Source: Bradyrhizobium lupini (GTDB lineage Bacteria; Pseudomonadota; Alphaproteobacteria; Rhizobiales; Xanthobacteraceae). Taken from it: 64,000 bases of DNA. Of the stretch, positions 1 through 9,863 are shown piece by piece; positions within the stretch are counted from its first letter, which is position 1; each line of letters starts with the position of its first letter. The stretch spans positions 1,302,001 through 1,366,000 of the forward strand of contig NZ_CP162553.1 in assembly GCF_040939785.1 (NCBI RefSeq), written 5' to 3'. The notes below the pieces were generated by a model. The model was not told the DNA's origin, did not search any database, and worked only from the letters and a program-made list of their open reading frames with translations. The position numbers were made by a program, and so were the translations under genes.

Positions 1-2253
1 CGATCGCGACCTTGATGGTGGCGTTGATGTCGCCCGGCGCGAGGCCATAGCGCGCGGCCTTGGCACGGTTGATATCGATCTGGATGGTCGGCTGCCCCAG
101 TGAGGTGAACACGGCAAGGTCGGTGACGCCCTGCACGGTTGATAGCACCGACTTGATCTTGTTGGCGGTGTCGGTCAGCGCCTGGAGATCGCTGCCGAAC
201 AGCTTGATCGAGTTCTCGCCCTTCACGCCGGAAACGGCTTCGGAGACATTGTCCTGGAGATATTGCGAGAAGTTGAACTCGACGCCGGGGAAGCGATCGT
301 CAAGCTGCTTGAGCAGTTGCGCGGTCAACTCTTCCTTGTCGCGGGTGCCGGGCCATTGGCTGGCGGGCTTGAGGGGCGCGAAGAACTCGGCGTTGAAGAA
401 GCCGGCGGCGTCGGTGCCGTCATCGGGGCGGCCGTGCTGCGACACCACGGATTCCACTTCAGGCCGCGCGCGGATCACCTTGCGCATTTCGTTGACGTAG
501 GAGTTGCCTTCCTGAAGCGAGATGGTCGGCGGCAGCGTGGCGCGGATCCAGAGATTGCCCTCCTCCAGCTTCGGCAGGAATTCGAGGCCAAGCAAGCGGC
601 TGAGCGCAACCGTCATCAGTACGAGGCCGAACGCGCCACCGAGCATGATGCCGCGGTTGGCGACCGCCCAATGCAGCACCGGCATGTAGATCCGATGCAG
701 GATCAGCATCACCCTGGTCTCGGTCTCATGAACATGCGCCGGCAGAATGATCGCCGACAGCGCAGGAGTGACGGTGAACGTCGCAAGCAGACCGCCGGCC
801 AGCGCGTAGGCATAGGTCCGGGCCATCGGTCCGAAGATGTTGCCCTCGACGCCGGAGAGCGTGAACAGCGGCAGGAAGGCCGCGATGATGATGGCCGCGG
901 CGAAGAAGATCGAACGAGAGACATCGGCCGCCGCGCTGAGGATGGCGTGGCTTTTCATGCCGAACAGCGTCTCGGACGACATCTGCTCGGATTCCGACAT
1001 CGGCGTCGTCTGCGTCAGGCGCCGGAAGATCGCCTCCACCATGATGACGGTGGCATCGACGATCAGGCCGAAATCGATCGCGCCGACCGACAACAGGTTC
1101 GCCGATTCCCCCGTAGCACCAGGATGATCACCGCGAAGAACAGCGCGAACGGAATGGTGGCGCCGACGATCAGCGCACTGCGGAGATCGCCGAGGAATAT
1201 CCACTGCAGCAACACGATCAGCAGAATTCCGATCACCATGTTGTGGAGCACAGTGTGGGTCGTGAGGTCGATCAGGTCGCCGCGGTCATAGATGCGCTCG
1301 ATGCGCACGCCGGGCGGCAGGATGCTGGAGTCGTTGATGGTTTGAACGAGTTGGTGGACGCGCTTGATGGTTGGCGAGCTCTGCTCGCCGCGGCGCATCA
1401 GGACGATGCCTTGCACGATGTCGTCGGACTCATCGAGGCCGGCGATGCCGAGACGGGGCTTCTGGCCGACGGTGACGGTGGCGACGTCCTTGACCAGCAC
1501 CGGATTGCCGTTGGTCTGCGAGACCATGGTGTTGGCGAGGTCGTCGATCGAGCGGATCAGGCCGACGCCGCGCACCACGGCCGATTGCTGACCGATATTG
1601 ACGGTGTTGCCGCCGACATTGACGTTGGAATTGCCGACCGCCTGGAGCAATTGCGGCAGCGTCAGGCCGTTGGCGACCAGCTTGTTGAAGTCGACCTGGA
1701 GCTCGTAGGTCTTGCTCTTGCCGCCCCATCCGGTGACGTCGATCACGCCGGGCACGGCACGGAAGCGCCGCTGGAGAATCCAGTCCTGGATGGTCTTGAG
1801 GTCGAGCACGCTGTAGTTCGGCGGGCCGACGAGACGGTAGCGGAAGATTTCGCCAATTGGACTGAGCGGCGAGATCTGCGGCTGCACATTGCCGGGCAGC
1901 GGCGCGAGCTGCGCCAGGCGGTTCAAGACCTGCTGCAACGCCTCGTCATAGGTGTAGGCGAAAGAGAACTGCAGTTTGACGTCGGAAAGCCCGTAGAGCG
2001 AGATGGTGCGAATGGTCGTCACGTTCTTCAGACCCGCGACCTGGGTCTCGATCGGAATGGTGATGTAGCGCTCGATCTCCTCCGCCGACAGGCCCGGGCT
2101 CTGCGTCACGATGTCGACCATCGGCGGAGTCGGATCGGGGTAAGCCTCGATGTTGAGCTGGTTGAACGCGATCAGGCCGCCGATGAGGACGGCGACGAAC
2201 ATCCCGACCATCAGGAAGCGCCGGTTGACGGCAAGGGCGACGAGGCGATCCAT
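1..2253 (-). pseudogene. Heavy-metal type RND efflux permease (CusA/CzcA-like), frameshifted, partial
   Basis: Inner-membrane proton-driven permease of a tripartite RND pump. The N-terminal 380 residues are intact: a first membrane helix after MDRLVALAVNRRFL, then porter-domain sequence with the HME-like stretch LSPIGEIFRYRL and the second helix group (VIGILLIVLLQWIFLGDLRSA). At the C run 1108-1112 the frame breaks. One extra base there restores an RND reading (ESANLLSVGAIDFGLIVDAT, then IFFAAAIIIAAFLPLFTLSGVEG) that stays open to the window edge, so the C-terminal part lies outside. It starts 35 bp after the adaptor gene and is surely its partner. Substrate (Cu/Ag or Co/Zn/Cd) cannot be told. 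The break may be a real mutation or a homopolymer error. Confidence 0.85.
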
Positions 2254-2288
2254 TCAGGTCTTCAGCTTGTCTTTTCCCGGCCCGTCGA

Positions 2289-3533
2289 TCAGCTGCCGGA
2301 CGCGGCGCGGTCGATGAACAGGCTGCCTTTGGTGACCACCTGCTCGCCGGGCTTGAGATTGCTGGTGACCTCGACGAGATTGCCATTGATGAGACCGATC
2401 TTGATCTCGCGCAGCTCGACCGACTTGTCCTCGCGTGCCACCCAGAGGCGGACCTTGTCGGCTTCGTAGATCAAGGCCTGCTTCGGTACCGCCGGCGCGG
2501 CGCGGTCGCCGGACGAATAGATCGTTACGTTGGCGAACATCTCCGGCTTCAGCAGACCGTCCTTGTTGTCGATGGTGGCGCGGACCAGCAGGCGACGGGT
2601 GTTCGGATCGATCGCGGCGGCGACGTAGTTGACCTTGGCGGTCAAGGGGCGGCCTGGCAGCGCCATCACGTTGACGCTGATGTCCTGCCCGACGCACACG
2701 GCAGCCGCATCGCTCTCGCGCACGAAGGCGGTGAGCCAGACGGTGGAGAGATCGCCGACCACGAAGACCGGATCGCTGGCGCCGGAATTGACGTACTGGC
2801 CGGGGCCAATTTTACGCTGCACGACCGTGCCTGCGATTGGCGAATAGATCGTGACTTCCGGATTGATGACGCCTTTGTCCTGGAACGCCTTGATGGTCTC
2901 GTCGGTGAAGCCGAGGATCCGCAGCTTGTTGCGCGCGGCTTCCAGCGCTGTCGCCGAGGAGCGCATGTCGTTCTGCGCTTGAACCTGGGTCGCTTCCGCC
3001 TGCTGATAGTCCTTCAGTGGGATGGCATGGCCCTCGTAGAGGTCCTTGGCGCGCTTGAACTGGATATCGGCAAGATCGATCGCCGACTTGGCCTTGTTCT
3101 GCGAGCTCATCGCTGCAATGAAATCGTTCTGGGCCTGCACGGTGTCGGCGGCCTCGATCGTGAACAGCGGTTGGCCTTGCTTCAGCACCTCGCCTGGCTT
3201 GGCGAGCAGCTTGGTCACCCGGCCTGCATAGGGTGAAAACACCGGCGTCGAACGGTCCTCGTCGACTGCGACCTTGCCCTCGGTGACATACTCGGCGCGG
3301 AAGGTCTTGGCCTTGACCGGCTCGATCGTCAGCGTCGCCCATTCGGACGGCGTCGGCGTGAAGTTCTGCGCATTTCTGCGCGATTGGCTGGAGATCTCGG
3401 AGTGGCTCTTCTCCTTGGCTCCCGCATAGAGGAAGCCGTAGGCCCCGGCACCGGCAAGAGCTAGTAAAACTACGGATGTAATTACCCGTTGTTTTGTAAG
3501 CACCTGCAATCGCTTGGTATTTTCAACTACCAT
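2289..3533 (-). CDS. RND efflux periplasmic adaptor (membrane fusion protein, CusB/CzcB-like)
   Basis: A 414-residue adaptor that links an inner-membrane RND pump to an outer-membrane channel. It has one N-terminal membrane anchor (VITSVVLLALAGAGAYGFLY, about residues 17-36). A barrel-sandwich/lipoyl half follows (GRVTKLLAKPGEVLKQGQPL), then an alpha-helical hairpin (about 130-200), the second lipoyl half (YSPIAGTVVQRKIGPGQYV) and a beta-barrel/membrane-proximal end (LKPGEQVVTKGSLFIDR). Length and order are typical of the family. It is first in a minus-strand operon with the RND permease. No outer-membrane partner is visible in the window, and no His- or Met-rich metal segment is obvious, so the substrate is open. 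Confidence 0.9.
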   Translation of the reverse strand: MVVENTKRLQVLTKQRVITSVVLLALAGAGAYGFLYAGAKEKSHSEISSQSRRNAQNFTPTPSEWATLTIEPVKAKTFRAEYVTEGKVAVDEDRSTPVFSPYAGRVTKLLAKPGEVLKQGQPLFTIEAADTVQAQNDFIAAMSSQNKAKSAIDLADIQFKRAKDLYEGHAIPLKDYQQAEATQVQAQNDMRSSATALEAARNKLRILGFTDETIKAFQDKGVINPEVTIYSPIAGTVVQRKIGPGQYVNSGASDPVFVVGDLSTVWLTAFVRESDAAAVCVGQDISVNVMALPGRPLTAKVNYVAAAIDPNTRRLLVRATIDNKDGLLKPEMFANVTIYSSGDRAAPAVPKQALIYEADKVRLWVAREDKSVELREIKIGLINGNLVEVTSNLKPGEQVVTKGSLFIDRAASGS

Positions 3534-3678
3534 GGGGCCCGGTCATGTCTGCGATGATACCGGCGGATGCCTGCGTCATCGGTCGCGCTAATAGTGCCGA
3601 ATTGTGATTTCAAACAACCTAAAAAACGCCGGGCGCCTTTCAGTTTGCGTTAAAAATTTGCGACACGTCAGCTTCACG

Positions 3679-5091
3679 TCAGCTTATCGCAGGCCACTCT
3701 GCCGGATGACTGCCGAGCGGCATCGCCGGACGGCTCCATTGCGCCGGCGTCTTCGACAGCAGTGCCGAATGGCGCACCGCCTTCAACGTGCCGAAGCCAG
3801 ATGGCATGCCCTCGATGAATGCAGCATGTACGGCCTCGCCCGTAATATCCGGGGTATTCAGGCCCTTTTCGAGCCGTCCGAGATTCCACAGCCAGCGCCC
3901 GGTCTGCGCCAGCGACACGCGCACGTGCCAGCTGCCGCCTTCGCGGGCCTGGCGGGCCTTGGCCATCATCGCGCCGAACGCCATCAGATAGCCGGTGGCG
4001 TGGTCGAGCATCTGCGCCGGCAATTCCTTCGGTCCATCGATGCCGGCAGCCTGTCCTTCGGCATGGTTGAACCCGGTCGTGGTCTGCACCAGCGAATCGA
4101 AGCCGCGCCGTTCAGCCCAGGGACCGGCATGGCCATAGGCTGACAGCGTTACGTAGACGATGCCGGGGTTGATTGTCGCTGCGTCCTCCGGCGTGAAGCC
4201 GAGAGCGGCAAGCGCGCGCGGGCGATAGCCTTGCGAGAAGATATCGGCGTCTCTCAAGAGCTCGCGCAACTGCGCACGCCCGGCCTCGCTTTTCAGCTCG
4301 ATGAAGGTGGTGAGCTTGCCGCGCCCGGTGTCGATGGTCAGCCACGGAATGGCCGGCAGTTCGGGGCCTGACACGAGCAGCACATCCGCGCCATGCGCGG
4401 CGAGCGTGCGGCCGGCGACGGGCCCCGCGATGACGCGAGAGAGATCGAGCACGCGCAGGCCTGCGAGCGGGCGATCGCCTTTTGGCAATCGTTGCGGCCA
4501 TGGCTTCGGCGGGGCCTCGCCGATCTTCTCGATCGAGACCAGCGGCAATTCGGCGAGCGCGCGGGCCTGCGGCAGCGCCGACCATTCGTCGTACGAACGC
4601 ATCAGGGCAACGACGCCGCCCGCGGCGTAGGTCGCAGTCTCGAAATCCTCGCTCTTCCATTGCATCAATGCGGCCTGCACCTTCTCGCGCTCGGGTTCGC
4701 AGCCGAGCACCTTGCAGACGGCGTCGCGATGATGCGGGAAATTGGTGTGGCAGCGGACGAAGCGGTTGTCGCCGGTTCTGTAGACGCCGGCGATGGCGTC
4801 CCAAGCGGGCGGCGGCGGCTTGTCGTCGACGCGCAAGTAGCGCTCGGAGCGGCATTCGGCGACGGCATGGCGCAGGTCGACGCTGACGTCCTGCGCTTCG
4901 CCGCTGCGCAATCTCCAGATTTCGGCGGCGGCAAGGCCGGCGGCGGCGATCGTTGTCTGGCCGGCAATTGCGACGCGAAATGAGGACGGGATCTGCGGCT
5001 CCTCGCCCGTCAGCCGGACGCGCGCGAGCGCGGCGGCGTCACCGCCAGCGGGGGTCCAGATGTTGCTGAGAATCTCGGTGGGGCTTTGCAT
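3679..5091 (-). CDS. CaiB/BaiF family CoA transferase
   Basis: A 470-residue protein of the class III CoA-transferase (CaiB/BaiF) family, which moves CoA between carboxylic acids. The C-terminal half holds the recognisable core: LAGLRVLDLSRVIAGPVAGR, the AHGADVLLV strand-loop and a GPWAERRGFDSLVQ segment. The N-terminal 200 residues look like a degenerate second copy of the fold (tandem architecture), as in several Bradyrhizobium members annotated only as CoA transferase. It stands alone on the minus strand, and the divergent small membrane gene starts 54 bp from its start codon. Substrate unknown; no neighbouring pathway genes help. Confidence 0.85.
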   Translation of the reverse strand: MQSPTEILSNIWTPAGGDAAALARVRLTGEEPQIPSSFRVAIAGQTTIAAAGLAAAEIWRLRSGEAQDVSVDLRHAVAECRSERYLRVDDKPPPPAWDAIAGVYRTGDNRFVRCHTNFPHHRDAVCKVLGCEPEREKVQAALMQWKSEDFETATYAAGGVVALMRSYDEWSALPQARALAELPLVSIEKIGEAPPKPWPQRLPKGDRPLAGLRVLDLSRVIAGPVAGRTLAAHGADVLLVSGPELPAIPWLTIDTGRGKLTTFIELKSEAGRAQLRELLRDADIFSQGYRPRALAALGFTPEDAATINPGIVYVTLSAYGHAGPWAERRGFDSLVQTTTGFNHAEGQAAGIDGPKELPAQMLDHATGYLMAFGAMMAKARQAREGGSWHVRVSLAQTGRWLWNLGRLEKGLNTPDITGEAVHAAFIEGMPSGFGTLKAVRHSALLSKTPAQWSRPAMPLGSHPAEWPAIS

Positions 5092-5145
5092 GACCCTTCT
5101 CTCCCTTTAGTTTGCGACCATCGCATTAGCACACAAGGACATGCA

Positions 5146-5433
5146 ATGGCCGCCATCGATCCTCTCACCGCAGGCGCCGTGTTCATCGCAACGGCGGCCA
5201 CCGACGCGGTCTATGTCATGTTCACCTCGGCCGTGATCGCGCGCAAGCGCGTGCCCGCGGCGAACTGGAGCGCGGTCTGGTACATGCTCTCCTCCTATGC
5301 GGTGATCAGCTACACCGAAAACGCTTTCTATGTGGCTTTCGCGGCGATCGGCTCCTGGGCCGGCGCCTACGTCTCACTGACATTCCTGCACCGCCCGCCC
5401 GGCGGCCCGCCGGTGGGGGCGGCACCGGAGTGA
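5146..5433 (+). CDS. Small conserved membrane protein of unknown function
   Basis: A 95-residue protein starting MAAIDPLTAG. The start at 5146 is preferred over an in-frame 5086 start because AAGGA lies just upstream (about 5135) and the hydrophobic N-terminus begins here. Three hydrophobic segments are visible: about residues 7-25, 38-58 (WYMLSSYAVISYTENAFYVA) and 58-72. The tail is Pro/Gly-rich. I do not recognise a family. It is transcribed divergently from the CoA transferase and is followed by a palindromic repeat. Confidence 0.65.
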   Translation: MAAIDPLTAGAVFIATAATDAVYVMFTSAVIARKRVPAANWSAVWYMLSSYAVISYTENAFYVAFAAIGSWAGAYVSLTFLHRPPGGPPVGAAPE

Positions 5434-5452
5434 GGGCCGCTGTTTCCACACG

Positions 5453-5537
5453 GTCATTGCGAGCGAAGCGAAGCAATCCAGAGTCTTTCCGCGGTGGCAG
5501 TCTGGATTGCTTCGTCGCAAGAGCTCCTCGCAATGAC
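5453..5537. repeat. Palindromic intergenic repeat, copy 1
   Basis: Outer arms GTCATTGCGAG (5453-5463) and CTCGCAATGAC (5527-5537) are perfect inverted repeats. Nested inner arms GAAGCAATCCAG and CTGGATTGCTTC also pair, giving a long bulged hairpin. A close second copy is at 6390-6468 on the other side of the SDR gene. This type of REP-like element is common in Bradyrhizobium intergenic DNA. Confidence 0.85.
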
Positions 5538-5609
5538 GATGTGGAGGCTTTTGGGCATCTCTCGAAACAGCTACACTAGCTGCGACCAACAAAAAAGGAA
5601 AACCAACCA

Positions 5610-6380
5610 ATGGATCTCGGTCTCAAAGGCAAGAACGCCATCGTACTTGGCGGGACGCGCGGCATCGGGCGGGCGATTGCGGCGACGCTGGCCGGCGAAG
5701 GCAGCAATGTCGCGGTGTGTGCACGCAACGCGGACCAGGTTGCCGCCACGGTTACGGAGTTGAAGGCCAGCGGGATCCGCGCGACCGGCGGTCCGGTGGA
5801 TGTCACGGACGGCGCGGCACTGAAATCCTGGATCGAGAATGCTGCAAAGGAGCTTGGCGGCATCGACATGCTGTTCTCTAACGCGGGCGCAATGGCACAA
5901 GGCCATGATGCCGCGTCGTGGGAGCAGAATTTTCGACTCGACCTGCTCGGCGCCGTGCACGCGTTCGACGCCGCGCGGCCGTTCCTCGAGGCTAGTGGCG
6001 ACAAGGGTGGCGACGCCGCCTTCGTGATCATCTCATCGATCTCCGCGGCGCAAGCGGACACGGCGAGTTCCTACGGCCCGATCAAGGCTGCGTTAATCCA
6101 CATGGCCAAGGGGCTGGCACGGCAGTACGCGAAGAAGAAGATCCGCGTCAACGTGGTCTCGCCAGGCACGGTCTATTTCAAGGGCGGCGTCTGGAATACG
6201 ATCGAGCATAACATGCCCGAGCGCTACAATGATGCGATGAAGCGTAACCCCACCGGCCGCATGGCGACGCCGCAGGAGATCGCGAGCGCAGCGGTGTTTC
6301 TGGCGAGCCCGGTGTCGGGGTTCACCACGGGCTCCAATCTGGTGGTGGACGGCGCGATCTCGAACCGGGTGAATTTTTAG
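5610..6380 (+). CDS. SDR family NAD(P)-dependent oxidoreductase
   Basis: A 256-residue classical short-chain dehydrogenase/reductase. The Rossmann nucleotide motif is GGTRGIGRAI (residues 14-23). NAG follows at about 90, and the catalytic Ser and Tyr-x-x-x-Lys appear as ISSISAAQAD...SSYGPIK. The C-terminus has the usual VSPGTVYFKGG and FTTGSNLVVDGA, where the latter replaces the common sequence around the conserved DGG. It is a single gene flanked on both sides by copies of the same palindromic repeat. The substrate cannot be inferred. Confidence 0.9.
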   Translation: MDLGLKGKNAIVLGGTRGIGRAIAATLAGEGSNVAVCARNADQVAATVTELKASGIRATGGPVDVTDGAALKSWIENAAKELGGIDMLFSNAGAMAQGHDAASWEQNFRLDLLGAVHAFDAARPFLEASGDKGGDAAFVIISSISAAQADTASSYGPIKAALIHMAKGLARQYAKKKIRVNVVSPGTVYFKGGVWNTIEHNMPERYNDAMKRNPTGRMATPQEIASAAVFLASPVSGFTTGSNLVVDGAISNRVNF

Positions 6381-6389
6381 AACAAACTC

Positions 6390-6468
6390 GTCATTGCGAG
6401 CGTAGCGAAGCAAATCCAGTATTTCTCCGCGGTGACAGTCTGGATTGCTTCGCTGCGCTCGCAATGAC
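6390..6468. repeat. Palindromic intergenic repeat, copy 2
   Basis: Outer arms GTCATTGCGAGCG (6390-6402) and CGCTCGCAATGAC (6456-6468) are perfect 13-base inverted repeats. Inner arms match those of the copy at 5453-5537. It sits between the convergent ends of the SDR gene and dnaE2, where it could act as a bidirectional transcription stop. Confidence 0.85.
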
Positions 6469-6494
6469 GGGGCGAGAGGGCGCGGCCCCCACCC

Positions 6495-9400
6495 TCAATG
6501 AAAATCCCGCGACGGCGGCAGGATGCGGACATTGCGGGGATGACGGATTTTTTGCGCGGGCGCATCCGTGTGGGCGCGGGGGTCGTCGTTGAGCGGTTCG
6601 ACCACGGTGGCGCCTGCCGGCACCGGATGCTTGCGGCCGAGGGCGTCGTTGGCAAGGCCGACCAGATCGTGCGAACGGTCGATCATCCGCTGGGCGATCA
6701 GATGCGTCACCTTTTCGGGACTGCTCTGGATGTAGCCCTCGACCAGGATGAGGCGTGCGCCCATCACCTCCTTCCGGTACTGCTCCATGATCTTCGGCCA
6801 CACCACGACATTGGCGATGCCGGTTTCGTCCTCCAGTGTCATGAACACGACGCCGCTGGCGCTGCCCGGCCGCTGCCGTACCAGCACGACGCCGGCACAG
6901 CGGACACGGCGCCGCTCGTTGTCGTGATTGATGTCCTTGCAGGCGACGATGCGCTCGCGCGTAAACATCTCCCGCAAAAATTCAATCGGATGGCCTTTGA
7001 GCGAAAGGCGAATGGTCTGGTAGTCCGCGACCACCTGTTCGGCGCGCGGCATCACCGGCAACGGCCTGGCGTGCTCGTCCGGCTGCTCGCGTGCGGTGGC
7101 CACCTCGAACAGCGGCAGCGGCACATCGTCGGGCAGGCGCCGCACCTGCCACAGCGCCTCGCGGCGATCGAGCCCGAGCGAGCGAAACGCGTCGGCATCG
7201 GCAAGCAGGATCAGCGCGCGCTTGGGCAGTCCGGTGTCGCGGGCGAAATCTTCCAGCGAGGTGAAGGGCCGGCGGTTGCGCGCGGAGACGATGCGGTCGG
7301 CCCAGTCGGGCGCTCTCTCCACACGGTCATTCCGGGACGCGCCTCTTTTCAGCCTTTCCTCATCCTCATCGAGCCAATGAAAACCGTCGATCTGGCGGAA
7401 GCCCAGGCGCACGGCGCAATATTTGCTACTTCCTTCTTCCAGCGTGTTCTGCGCAAAACTGTAGGACACATCGATATCGCGCACCTCGACGCCATTCTTG
7501 CGAGCGTCGCTGACGATCTGCGCCGGGGCGTAAAAACCCATCGGCTGCGAGTTCAGGAGGCCGCAGCAGAATGCATCAGGGTGATAATGCTTCAGCCATG
7601 AGGAGATATAGACAAGCTGCGCGAAGCTTGCGGCATGGCTCTCCGGAAAACCGTAGCTGCCAAAACCCTTGATCTGTTCGAAACAGTTCCTGGCAAAATC
7701 AGGCGCATAACCGCGTGCGATCATGTTGCCGATCATCTTGTCTTCGAACTTGCCGATGGTGCCGACATTGCGGAACGTTGCCATCGCACGGCGCAGGCCG
7801 TTGGCCTCCTCGGCCGTGAACTTCGCGGCCTCGATCGCGATCCGCATCGCCTGCTCCTGGAACAAGGGCACGCCGAGGGTCTTGTGCAGCACTCTGTAAA
7901 GCTCGTCCTTGTCGCCATGCTCCGGTGACGGCGATGGATAGTTCACTTTTTCCAAGCCGTTCCGCCGCCGCAGATAAGGATGCACCATGTCGCCCTGGAT
8001 CGGACCAGGCCGCACGATCGCGACCTCGATGACGAGATCGTAGAAGGTCCGTGGCTTCAGCCGGGGCAACATGTTCATCTGGGCGCGGCTCTCGACCTGG
8101 AACACGCCGAGCGACTCCCCGTCGCACAGCATGTCGTAGACTTTGGAATCATCCTGCGGGACGCTCGCCAGCATCCAGCGTTCGCCCTTGTGCTGCTCGA
8201 TCAGATCAAAGCACTTGCGGATGCAGGTCAGCATGCCCAGCGCGAGCACGTCGACCTTCATCATGCTGAGTGCGTCGACATCGTCCTTGTCCCATTCGAT
8301 GAAGGTGCGATCGTCCATCGCGGCATTGCCGATCGGCACATAGGTGTCGAGCCGGTCCTGCGTGAGCACATAGCCGCCGACATGCTGGGACAGATGACGG
8401 GGGAATTCGATCAGCTCGGTCGCGAGCTCGACTGCGAGGTTGATCATTGAATTTTGCGGATCGAGGCCGGCCTGCCTGACCTGCATGTCGTTGAGGCCCT
8501 TGCCCCAGCTTCCCCAGACGGTGTCGGCAAGGGCCGCGGTGACGTCCTCGGTCAGGCCCAGCGCCTTGCCGACGTCGCGGATGGCGCTGCGCGGGCGATA
8601 ATGAATGATGGTGGCGATGATCGCAGCGCGATGGCGGCCGTAACGGCGATAGACATATTGCATCACCTCCTCGCGCCGCGAATGCTCGAAATCGACGTCG
8701 ATGTCGGGCGGCTCCAGCCGCTCCTTGGAGATGAAGCGCTCGAACAGCAGATCGACCTTGGTCGGGTCGACCGAGGTGATGCCGAGCACGTAGCAGACCG
8801 CCGAATTCGCCGCCGATCCCCGCCCCTGGCACAAAATGTTCTGGCTGCGGGCGTAATGCACGATGTCGTGCACGGTGAGGAAGTAATGCGCGTATTTCAG
8901 ATCGGCGATCAGCGCGAGTTCTTTCTTCAGGGTGGCGCGCAGCTTGTCGTCGATCTTGCCGCCGAAATATTTGTCGACACCGGCCCAGGTCAGATCCTCC
9001 AGATGCCCCTGCGCGGTCTTCCCCGGTGGCACCGGCTCATCCGGATACTGGTATTTGAGCTGGTCGAGCGAGAAGGTGATCTTGTCCGCAAAGCGCATGG
9101 TCTCCGCGATAGCTTCGGGGAAATCGCGGAACAGCCGCGCCATCTCCCTGGGCGTCTTCAGAAATCGCTCGGCATTGGCTTCCAGCTTCCGGCCGACCGC
9201 CTCGATCGTGGTCTTTTCCCGGATGCAGGTCAGAACGTCCTGGAGGGGACGGCGCGCGGGGTGGTGATAGAGCACCTCGTTGGTCGCAAGCAGCGGCACT
9301 TTTGCTTTTGCGGCGAGATCATCGAGCTGCGCGAGGCGACGGCGATCGTCGCCGCGATAGACCAGACTCGCCGCCAGCCACACGCCCTCGGCGCGACTTG

Positions 9401-9863
9401 CCTTCAGCTTGGCGAGGATGTCCTGCGCTTGCGCCGCATCGAAGCGATGCGGCAGCGTCAGGATCAGGAGCTGGCCTTCGGAAAACGCAAGGAGATCGGC
9501 GAAGGTGAGATGGCATTCGCCCTTCGCGATCCGCGTGATGTCGTCGCCGCGCTTGCCCCGGGTGAGAAGCTGGCACAGCCGGCCATAGGCGGCGCGGTCA
9601 CACGGATAGACCAGGATATCCGGCGTGCCGTCGATGAAGACGATGCGGGTGCCGATCAGAAGCTTCGGCTTGTGCAGCACCTTGTCATTGTCGAGCTCCT
9701 TGTAGGCACGCACCACACCGGCGAGCGTGTTGTGATCGGCAATGCCGATCGCGGGAATGCCCAGGATGCTGGCCTGGTGTACATAGTCGCGCGGATCCGA
9801 GCCGCCGCGCAGGAAGGAGAAATTCGTGGTGATGCCGATCTCGGCATAAGCGGGCGTGTTCAT
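6495..9863 (-). CDS. dnaE2: Error-prone DNA polymerase DnaE2 (ImuC)
   Basis: A 1122-residue C-family polymerase for SOS mutagenesis and translesion synthesis with ImuA and ImuB. The N-terminal PHP domain begins EIGITTNFSFLRGGSDP with ADHNTL. The polymerase catalytic aspartates are in PPDIDVDF (about residues 385-392). The C-terminal OB fold is near residues 1000-1080 (VVWPKIMEQYRKEV). The start at 9863 is chosen because the conserved N-terminus begins there and its ATG overlaps the imuB stop as ATGA, implying translational coupling. Around residue 844 a short stretch (RGASRNDRVER) looks like translated repeat DNA, described separately. The locus is probably LexA-controlled through the SOS box upstream of imuA. 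Confidence 0.96.
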   Translation of the reverse strand: MNTPAYAEIGITTNFSFLRGGSDPRDYVHQASILGIPAIGIADHNTLAGVVRAYKELDNDKVLHKPKLLIGTRIVFIDGTPDILVYPCDRAAYGRLCQLLTRGKRGDDITRIAKGECHLTFADLLAFSEGQLLILTLPHRFDAAQAQDILAKLKASRAEGVWLAASLVYRGDDRRRLAQLDDLAAKAKVPLLATNEVLYHHPARRPLQDVLTCIREKTTIEAVGRKLEANAERFLKTPREMARLFRDFPEAIAETMRFADKITFSLDQLKYQYPDEPVPPGKTAQGHLEDLTWAGVDKYFGGKIDDKLRATLKKELALIADLKYAHYFLTVHDIVHYARSQNILCQGRGSAANSAVCYVLGITSVDPTKVDLLFERFISKERLEPPDIDVDFEHSRREEVMQYVYRRYGRHRAAIIATIIHYRPRSAIRDVGKALGLTEDVTAALADTVWGSWGKGLNDMQVRQAGLDPQNSMINLAVELATELIEFPRHLSQHVGGYVLTQDRLDTYVPIGNAAMDDRTFIEWDKDDVDALSMMKVDVLALGMLTCIRKCFDLIEQHKGERWMLASVPQDDSKVYDMLCDGESLGVFQVESRAQMNMLPRLKPRTFYDLVIEVAIVRPGPIQGDMVHPYLRRRNGLEKVNYPSPSPEHGDKDELYRVLHKTLGVPLFQEQAMRIAIEAAKFTAEEANGLRRAMATFRNVGTIGKFEDKMIGNMIARGYAPDFARNCFEQIKGFGSYGFPESHAASFAQLVYISSWLKHYHPDAFCCGLLNSQPMGFYAPAQIVSDARKNGVEVRDIDVSYSFAQNTLEEGSSKYCAVRLGFRQIDGFHWLDEDEERLKRGASRNDRVERAPDWADRIVSARNRRPFTSLEDFARDTGLPKRALILLADADAFRSLGLDRREALWQVRRLPDDVPLPLFEVATAREQPDEHARPLPVMPRAEQVVADYQTIRLSLKGHPIEFLREMFTRERIVACKDINHDNERRRVRCAGVVLVRQRPGSASGVVFMTLEDETGIANVVVWPKIMEQYRKEVMGARLILVEGYIQSSPEKVTHLIAQRMIDRSHDLVGLANDALGRKHPVPAGATVVEPLNDDPRAHTDAPAQKIRHPRNVRILPPSRDFH
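7318..7350. repeat. Repeat-like segment inside dnaE2 (in frame)
   Basis: Bases 7318-7331 (TCCACACGGTCATT) are identical to 5445-5458, the left edge of the intergenic palindromic repeat. They are followed by TCCGGGACGCGCC, which resembles another common Bradyrhizobium repeat edge. On the coding strand this gives the basic peptide RGASRNDRVER between EDEERLK and APDWADR, without breaking the frame. The exact limits of the insertion are estimated. Confidence 0.5.

Noticed and set aside
263..1291. 342-residue plus-strand open frame opposite the RND permease
   Set aside because: Its sequence is low-complexity Arg/Asp/His-rich, typical of antisense shadows in GC-rich DNA, and the minus strand carries a clear RND protein.
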